Shown piece by piece: positions 7,772-14,300 of a stretch of DNA of 16,981 nucleotides. The DNA lies in NCBI GenBank assembly GCA_023231105.1, contig JALNWB010000081.1, positions 1-16,981 on the forward strand, given 5' to 3'. This DNA comes from Ignavibacteriaceae bacterium (GTDB lineage Bacteria; Bacteroidota; Ignavibacteria; Ignavibacteriales; Ignavibacteriaceae). Every line of letters begins with the position of its first letter. Position 1 is the first letter of the stretch. The notes beneath the pieces are model-generated. The model saw only the letters and a list, made by a program, of their open reading frames with translations. It did no database searches and was not told where the DNA came from. Made by a program: the position numbers and the translations under genes.

Positions 7772-8148
7772 TGGTAATTGGAATTGGAATAGATATTATT
7801 GAAATTGACCGCATTAAGGAGAGCGTTGATAAGTTTGGCGATCACTTCTTAAATAAAATATTTACACAAAACGAACTTGATTACAGTTTAAGCAAAGCAA
7901 ATAAATATCAGCATTTGGCTGCGCGCTTTGCGGCTAAGGAAGCGGTTTCTAAAGCTCTGGCTACCGGCTGGAATAACGATTTCAACTGGAAGAGCGTTGA
8001 GATATCTAATGAACCGACCGGCGAGCCTATCGTTAAACTTACCGGTAAGTTATCTACGTTCCTAGGTGAGGATAAAGAGTTAAAGATAACGATGAGTCAT
8101 TCTAACAACTACGTTACATGTTTTGCAATAATTTATTTGAAGAAATAG
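7771..8148 (+). CDS. acpS: Holo-[acyl-carrier-protein] synthase
   Basis: A 125-residue AcpS-type phosphopantetheinyl transferase, which moves 4'-phosphopantetheine from CoA to the serine of apo-ACP for fatty-acid synthesis. The motif GIGIDIIEIDRI (4-15) contains Mg-binding Asp8, and RFAAKEAVSKAL (52-63) contains Glu57. ITMSHSNNYV near the C-terminus is the third conserved segment. Length is typical for a single-domain trimer-forming AcpS. The ATG shares its A with the TAA of ggt, and GGAAGGG lies 5 bases before it. It is the last gene of the rightward run; no clear T-tract terminator follows. Confidence 0.95.
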   Translation: MVIGIGIDIIEIDRIKESVDKFGDHFLNKIFTQNELDYSLSKANKYQHLAARFAAKEAVSKALATGWNNDFNWKSVEISNEPTGEPIVKLTGKLSTFLGEDKELKITMSHSNNYVTCFAIIYLKK

Positions 8149-8374
8149 TTTTATCACGTATGAATTTTGTGAGAGGTAAATAAAAAGTAGCGGCGGCTAT
8201 TCGGAATTGTTGTTTTGGATGGAGAAGGGGGATTTGTTTTTTCTTAAGGGAATATCGAATAATGAACAAGGAATAATGAATTACGAAATGAAAATCGACT
8301 TCATCGTTCGTTATTCATTATTCCTTGTTGGTAGTGGCTCTCGTCCACACTCGGAATAATATTTAAGAGGTTTC
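8149..8374. other. Convergent intergenic region without genes
   Basis: 226 bases between the ends of acpS (rightward) and the leftward barrel gene. There is no convincing ORF and no RNA-gene signature. It contains the long palindrome at 8265-8329 and the left arm and loop of the hairpin at 8356-8385. Neither hairpin is followed by a T tract on the side where a canonical terminator would need one. Confidence 0.6.
8265..8329. repeat. Long imperfect palindrome, possible dispersed repeat unit
   Basis: The left arm 8265-8281 (AACAAGGAATAATGAAT) is perfectly complementary to 8313-8329 (17 bp). After one T-T mismatch, 8283-8287 pairs with 8307-8311. After a two-base bulge (8305-8306), ATGAA (8288-8292) pairs with TTCAT (8300-8304), leaving a 7-base loop. 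This gives about 27 pairs in 65 bases. GAATAATGAA also occurs once more just upstream (8257-8266). The structure is palindromic, intergenic and lies between convergent genes, like dispersed palindromic repeats; other copies cannot be seen in this window. Confidence 0.75.
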
Positions 8375-8385
8375 TTAAATATTAT
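8356..8385. repeat. AT-rich 13-bp hairpin spanning a stop codon
   Basis: 8356-8368 (ATAATATTTAAGA) is the exact reverse complement of 8373-8385, with loop GGTT. The minus-strand gene's TAA (8375-8377) lies inside the right arm. No T tract follows on either strand, so this is not a classical terminator, but it may act as a 3' stabilising or weak termination stem for the leftward transcript. Confidence 0.65.
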
Positions 8386-10036
8386 ACCCAAATGAAAATC
8401 TAAAGAACATATCGGGGAAACCAAAAACCAAAACGCCTACATTTATATTTTTCATAATTGTATATTGTCTTGCTAAACCAAATTCAGCCGGGATAGGCAA
8501 ACCCATCATATCTTTAAGCGATTTCTCGGTATCCTTATTTTCAAATCCTTCAACAACTGCGTTGCCTAAATTCATTCCTCCATAAAATCTATAATGCGGA
8601 TTTTCATATAAAGTATAGTCCTTTAATAATTGCATAATCAAGCCGTCAAGGTCAAGATAGAGAAGACGAATGGGAAGTAAAGCCCACGACCATCCTTTTA
8701 ATTCTTCTGGGAATTTGAAATCAGCTCCGGCTCTAATTCCAACGCTCATATTTTTCCCGATTTTGTACTTATCGAATTGATAGGATAATTCATTAAAGTA
8801 TTTCAAAATATTTAATGACACGTTATGTTCGCCAAATTTTGCATCCACTCCCAATGTTAAGGACGAAGGCATTTTAATTGAGACTTCGGTAGCAAAATAA
8901 TTATGTGTAGGCTTTGTTAAGTTAGGTTTTGAAAGGTTCATTGAATCTATAGCGACATCAAATTTGTCGTCTAACTTTCCGCCAAATCTTCCGACCATAA
9001 ATCTTGGTTGATAACTTTCCATTAAGGCAGAATTATCGGATAAAACAAAATTGGGATTGTAATTATAGACTAAAGAAAAATTAAATCTTGAAAGCCAATC
9101 ATTTTTATTAGCCGGATTGTAATTTGCGCCAAGAGTAAAGCCGACCCTTGTATCTTTGTAATTCCCTTTGGCTCTAAAAAATAAGTTGTTTGATTCGTTT
9201 TTTGCCGGGTCAATACTTGGATCGTTTGGATCATTGAAATAATATTCATTGAGATTATTCAGCACAACCATCCCTTGAAAATCTAAATCCAAATTAATAA
9301 GATTTCTAATGTCGTACCGGTTTATTGTAAATCCAACCGCAACTTGCCCGTTAGCATTATTCATAACTTCTTTTGCAAGTCCGTAAGAAACTCTATTCAC
9401 TTTTAATTTTGTTATTGCTAAAATTGTCGGTTTTAAGATTATGTCAATCTTCGTTTCGTTCTCAGCAACAATTTTTGAAGATGAAAGGTCGGTAGAAAGT
9501 CCATTGATTAAGAGATCAAGTGAAAAATCAACCGGAGTTGAAAAGCCTCCGCAAAGAACAAAGTAATCCTCAAAGGGAATAGCGCCGGTTAATGCTGTTA
9601 AGCCACCGGTTTGTGCAATTTCCTGGTTCCCAATTTCCGTATCTTTACGATAATTTCCTTCAGTAAAAACAAAAGTCGCGGTATCTTTTAAAATGTTTGT
9701 AGTTTGTTTTGTCATATCGGGCTGAGATAAAAGACTTGAAGTACCAACGCCAAGTTTCGTCTCAAAAAAGATGTTTGATTTTTTTAGATAAGCTAATTCA
9801 GCCGGGTTAGAGAAAATGGAAGTGGAGCCATAATTTAAATTTGGCGAAACCATTCCGCCAAAAACTCCGTTGCCGCTGCCAATTCCAACCGAACTGTTTA
9901 TTCCTCCATTCAATTGTAAATTGAATTTTCCGCCGATCCAATAGAGCATTTTAGGGACATCACTTTTTTTCTGCGCGGATAAAAAAGAAAAAGCAAAAAT
10001 AAAAATCACGATTGTTTGTAGAAATTTATTTTTCAT
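8375..10036 (-). CDS. Outer-membrane beta-barrel protein with NPA motif, unknown function
   Basis: A 553-residue predicted outer-membrane barrel. A signal peptide (1-21) ends FLSA before Gln22. A segment SIFSNPAELAYL (73-84) carries the NPA motif typical of FadL/PorV-like barrels. The rest alternates short amphipathic strands and turns (for example GFTLGANYNPAN and MSVGIGIRAGADFKF-like hairpins) and ends in MFFRFSFGYNI, a good terminal barrel strand. I cannot name the family with certainty; large uncharacterised barrel families of the FCB group fit. The frame extends 14 codons further upstream (to 10078), but the start at 10036 is preferred. It is followed directly by the signal peptide, has GGAG 8-9 bases before it, and lies one base past the stop of the upstream PorV-like gene. 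It is therefore the last gene of the leftward cluster. Confidence 0.82.
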   Translation of the reverse strand: MKNKFLQTIVIFIFAFSFLSAQKKSDVPKMLYWIGGKFNLQLNGGINSSVGIGSGNGVFGGMVSPNLNYGSTSIFSNPAELAYLKKSNIFFETKLGVGTSSLLSQPDMTKQTTNILKDTATFVFTEGNYRKDTEIGNQEIAQTGGLTALTGAIPFEDYFVLCGGFSTPVDFSLDLLINGLSTDLSSSKIVAENETKIDIILKPTILAITKLKVNRVSYGLAKEVMNNANGQVAVGFTINRYDIRNLINLDLDFQGMVVLNNLNEYYFNDPNDPSIDPAKNESNNLFFRAKGNYKDTRVGFTLGANYNPANKNDWLSRFNFSLVYNYNPNFVLSDNSALMESYQPRFMVGRFGGKLDDKFDVAIDSMNLSKPNLTKPTHNYFATEVSIKMPSSLTLGVDAKFGEHNVSLNILKYFNELSYQFDKYKIGKNMSVGIRAGADFKFPEELKGWSWALLPIRLLYLDLDGLIMQLLKDYTLYENPHYRFYGGMNLGNAVVEGFENKDTEKSLKDMMGLPIPAEFGLARQYTIMKNINVGVLVFGFPDMFFRFSFGYNI

Positions 10037-10037
10037 A

Positions 10038-11015
10038 TTAAAACTCCAATCCGATAGAAATACGCTGAGAGTTAGCAAATTCTTCCATCATAAAAGTATA
10101 ATCGAGATGGATCTTTCTTTCATTTCCTGCACCGAAATTTAATCCTAGACCAAGGCTGTATTTTTCATCTTTTTCATTATTCAAGAAATATTGTACCCCG
10201 CCGCGGACCGAAAGAATCTGAAATAAAGAAGCTTCGATACCGGCGCGGAGTTTATCGCTAACATCTTTTCTTACAACGGAAGTATAATCCGTAGTAAAGG
10301 TAATCTGATCGCTTACTTTAAATGAAGTACCGATGGTCGGTTCAAAAGGAATTAATTCAGAATATTTTCCCTTAGCTTTTTTGTCGGGATTATCTACTTT
10401 CGAATTCCAGAATAGGGGAGAATAGATATCTCTGAACATCAAACCAATTTTAATTTTGTCATTCAGATGATAGAGAACTCCAAAATCGAAACCGAAACCA
10501 AAGGCAGAGCCCTTAACTTGATTTAATATACCGTCGGAGATCTCATCAGATTCAAATAAAATATAATCGCCTGCACTTAGAGAATTATTTCCGAAAGAAG
10601 CATAACGAAATTTTAATCCGAACCCGATATATAAACTATCGAGCAAGAATTTTCTTGAATAACCGAGGTTGAGGGTATATTCGCGCAAAGCCGCATCACC
10701 GGAAACAATTAAAGCAGCTCCGGCTCCTTGATCGTCCTTTAACGGAAGTGAAAATGCCAGGTAGTTATAATCAACTAAACCTAAAAGTTTTGTATAGGTG
10801 AAGGCGGTCTGCATGGTTTTAATAGATGAAATACCGGCGGGATTCCAAACAATGCAATTAACATCGTTCGCCAAACCGACATAAGCATTCCCGAGGGCTG
10901 CTGGTCTTGCTCCAAAACCAATGTCAACAAAAGCGCCGGCAAAGTTGGAAAGTTCCTGCGCAGGCGTTTTTAGAAAAGTGAACATGAGGAAAATATAGAT
11001 AATTTTATATTTCAT
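10038..11015 (-). CDS. PorV/PorQ-family outer-membrane protein
   Basis: A 325-residue barrel protein of the PorV/PorQ (UPF0164-like) family. The signal peptide (about 1-19) ends TPA. The family block follows: FVDIGFGARPAALGNAYVG (29-47) and NDVNCIVWNPAGISS (50-64), then repeated beta strands to the final RISIGLEF. In T9SS organisms, PorV binds the C-terminal signal of cargo and shuttles it to the attachment complex; family paralogues also occur with other surface proteins. The frame is open to a TTG at 11030, but that TTG lies against the GAGG ribosome site (11025-11028). The ATG at 11015, with a 9-base spacer, is the better start. It follows the giant repeat protein by 48 bases and precedes the next barrel gene by one base, so the three are likely one operon. 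Confidence 0.9.
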   Translation of the reverse strand: MKYKIIYIFLMFTFLKTPAQELSNFAGAFVDIGFGARPAALGNAYVGLANDVNCIVWNPAGISSIKTMQTAFTYTKLLGLVDYNYLAFSLPLKDDQGAGAALIVSGDAALREYTLNLGYSRKFLLDSLYIGFGLKFRYASFGNNSLSAGDYILFESDEISDGILNQVKGSAFGFGFDFGVLYHLNDKIKIGLMFRDIYSPLFWNSKVDNPDKKAKGKYSELIPFEPTIGTSFKVSDQITFTTDYTSVVRKDVSDKLRAGIEASLFQILSVRGGVQYFLNNEKDEKYSLGLGLNFGAGNERKIHLDYTFMMEEFANSQRISIGLEF

Positions 11016-11024
11016 TTTTTCAAT

Positions 11025-11028
11025 CCTC
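11025..11028 (-). promoter_or_regulatory. Shine-Dalgarno deciding the PorV-like start
   Basis: GAGG on the minus strand, 9 bases before ATG at 11015. It overlaps the first codons of the longer TTG-initiated reading, which argues against that reading. Confidence 0.65.
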
Positions 11029-11063
11029 AATAATTACAAAAGCTTTTATTTATCATGTTAAAA

Positions 11064-11376
11064 TTATTTTACTAATACAACTTGGATTAGTTCTGTTTTT
11101 TCACCTGAATTATCTTTTGCAGTAATTCGAATAATATATCTTCCGTTTCTTGCAATACTGCCGTCATCGGCTTTCCCATTCCATGAAATTTCCTTTAGAC
11201 TTGTCCGGCTTCCATATTTACCTGGGAACTGGATATCGTTATCTAACAATGTTCTAACAAGTTCGCCGCGTACATTGTAAATTCTAATCGAAACAGTTGC
11301 GGGAGGAATATTCGTAGTTAAGAAATAACCGATCTTGAGAGAGGAAACTTCCGGTGAAAACGGATTTGGTAACACA
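11064..11376 (-). other. FlgD-like Ig / putative T9SS C-terminal sorting domain
   Basis: The last ~104 residues of the giant protein. The pattern PNPFSP, a hydrophobic strand, V-I-R-I-Y-N-x-x-G-E-L-V-R-T-L, WNGKADDGS, NGRYIIRI and a hydrophobic Lys end is the FlgD-Ig/type A sorting-domain pattern seen at the C-terminus of many secreted FCB proteins. Its role as an export signal is family knowledge applied here, supported by the adjacent PorV-like gene. Confidence 0.8.
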
Positions 11377-14300
11377 CTAACGTATTTTAAACCGAGCGGT
11401 TCGTTTGCAGTTAGAATTGCAAAATCACCGAACCGGTAAATTGAATTTGAAATAACCGAGTTGCTTCCCAAGGATGAATTGTAAATACTCCAATATTTTG
11501 CAAGCCGGTCATACATGCCAATAGTTTTTGCTCCTTCTGTAAATTGAAGAGATTTATCTATCGGCAATTCGAGCGTTGATGCCGACTGCAATGTATCTCC
11601 CGGTAAGGCAACGCTGGAAATATATTGGAAGTTATAAATATTATCCGAGACAATAAAAGTTTCGTTCAAATTCTGCGGTGTATAATATTTTTTCGCCGGA
11701 CCAAATTGTGGTTTGCCTAAAAATAGTTCGATTGGAAAACTAACTGCACCGGATTTCAAAGTATAAGTCATTCCCCGTTTGTCGGTCAAAACATAATTTT
11801 GATTTGGCTTTACTGAAGCAAAAACTGAAAGCTCAACAAATCCTTCTTTTCCGGAAGATTTATCTTTCGCAAAGATTTTTACATAGCCGATATAATTTGA
11901 ATCTGCCGGTTGATAAAAACCTGTGCTTGTTATTGTTCCAGCTTCCGGCGGGTCTAAAGACCATTCCAAATTATTTCCTAAGAGAATTTGTTTAGAGGAA
12001 GTATCCGTACTTGTTAGGCTAAATTGCAATCCGGTTGACTTGTTGCTCAATCTTTTAACCTGGCTTGAAACACTTATATCTTTTAGTATTGTTGCGGAAA
12101 TGGTGAACGTAAAAGTTCGTTCCAAAGAAGCTGAACCTAATCTCACAGAAACTTTAAATTTTGCGGTTCCTTCCTTCAAAGTTTTCAATAAAATATTAAT
12201 GCTGTCTGATGAATTAGGATATGAAAATTCAACTGAAGTTGGATCTTCCGCTTCCCATTTAATGCTTCCTTTGTGAGCTGTACCGATAAATTCTGAAGAT
12301 AATGATTTACTTAATCCATCGCGGACGACTAAACTAAGTTGAAAGCTGTCATCTTTTCTTAGAATAGAATTATTGATGTCGGGAGTAAGAGCGATGGAAG
12401 AAAGTATTCCGCTTGCCAGAGGAGTAATGGAAATATTATTAGAAGAATAAGTTGTTTTTATTATCGTGTCGGAAAGTTCGACATAATAAATAATATCTTC
12501 CAGAGTAAAGAGAGCAGGAATATTTTCTTGATAAGTGCTGTCGGTTTTGGTTAAGGCAACGGTTTTGTAAACGTCGGCAGACTTTAATTTGTAATATAAT
12601 TTTCCTACAACATTTGCGTTTGTTGAAGTGTAATTAACTTTAACTAAAGATTCTTTATCCGACATAATAGAAGCAAGAGGAACGTGTCTAAAAGGTAAAG
12701 TTAAATCTTTAGTTATTTTTAAAGTATCGGAAGTTAAATCCACACGCAAAGATTTTTCATCCTGAGTCAAATAATTCTCTTTTGAAGCGCTGATTCTATA
12801 AGTTCCTTTAGACAATTTATTTTCGCTCTCATATAAACCCGAAACGGTTGTAATGGTGCTTACTGTTTGTCCGTCAGGTTTTGTAAAATCTATTCGAACA
12901 CCTGAAAGGGGATTCACACCGTCTGTGGCTCGTAAAGTTATTTTTCCGCTTGGCAGAATAAAAGAGGAAAGGGCAACGGTTTTTCCCAATTGATCTGACG
13001 GGATGGCGGCAATTTTACTTAACGGAGTTAAACCGGTTTGAGTAATTTTAATTTCATAAAATGTTGTATCATTAGCTCCAATTTTAATCGGCAAATTATT
13101 AAATGTAAAATTTCCATCCTGATCTGTGGTAACGTTGAATGTATTATTTGATGTTGCAGTTATATTAACATTCTGTAATCCGCTTCCGGCAAATAATACT
13201 TTTCCGGTTAAATTTACTGTTGATGGAGTTAATTTTAAATCCTGATTGGTTTTTGTTTCGCCGGTTTGAAGGACAAACGCTAAAGTATCCGAAATATATC
13301 CCGCTTTTGTCGTTGTTACTTTTACGCTTCCGGCAGAGATGTTATCGAATGAATAGTTTCCGCCTGCATCTGAAATAACTGAAACAGACTGACCTGTTGA
13401 CGTGTAAACTAATTTCACATTGATATTGGCGAGCGGGGAAGTAGCGGAAGAAATTAACTGCAGCGTTTTCCCGGAAATTTTCGAAGTGTTTTTCGTTAAT
13501 GTAAAATTAACAACAGCGTTTTCATTTAACGACAAAGCTTTGGAAATTTGATCCGGTGAAGAACTGTAATCGGTTTTGCTTGCTTTGATTAAATAAGTTT
13601 TTCCGGCTGGTAAATTATTAAAAGTATATACTCCGGTTGATGTTGTCGTCCCGCTTAGAACAACAGTGGTATCACTACTTACAAGAGAAATTGTAACCTG
13701 CTCTAAGTTAGCAGAACTCTGATCTTTTGCGGCTACGTTTATTGTTCCGAGATTTGCCGAAGTGGTGAAAGTAACCGTTGCCGTATCCTTAAATCCCAGA
13801 GAAATATTTTGTGTAGCGGGAGTAAAAGTATATCCTGATCTTTCCGGTTTAACTGTGTAAGAAGCTTCTGCCAAATAACCGGTTTCAAAACTTCCATCTG
13901 TCGCAGAAAGAGTTGAATAAGATTTATTCGCACTTACGATTTTAATATTTGCATTTCCTATCCCGGTATTTCCTTTAATAGCGGAATAATTTTCTGCAAC
14001 AATAACATTGCCTAAATCAACCAGAGTAACTCCTAAAGGAATGGTTGTAGATACCGTATCATTTTCAACTCCTTGTTTAAAAATATCGGTATGAATTGTA
14101 AAGCTTGCATTATTCTCAACTCCATCAAAAGCAAATTTACCTGATAGATCAGTTTCAGTTGAATAGACATTCCCAAAATTTGAGATGGCTTTTATCGGTA
14201 CGGTAAAAGAGAGGAGTTGAGCTTTTTGATTTTTTACGGTTCCAGTTATTTTACTCGAATTTTTCATCATAAATAAATTTAAGGTCGTGGTTCCCGTAAC

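Noticed and set aside
8265..8329. Palindrome as a canonical bidirectional terminator
   Set aside because: No T tract follows the stem on either strand, and it is longer and less GC-rich than typical intrinsic terminators. It is kept as a repeat instead.
10037..10078. 14-codon N-terminal extension of the 553-residue barrel protein
   Set aside because: It would overlap the end of the PorV-like gene and put non-signal residues before a good signal peptide. The ATG at 10036 has a ribosome site.
11016..11030. TTG start five codons upstream for the PorV-like protein
   Set aside because: The TTG abuts the GAGG that serves the ATG at 11015, and that ATG begins a normal signal peptide.
11923..12276. 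117-codon plus-strand open frame inside the giant gene
   Set aside because: It is antisense to the Big-like domains with no family signature; it is a shadow of the long ORF.
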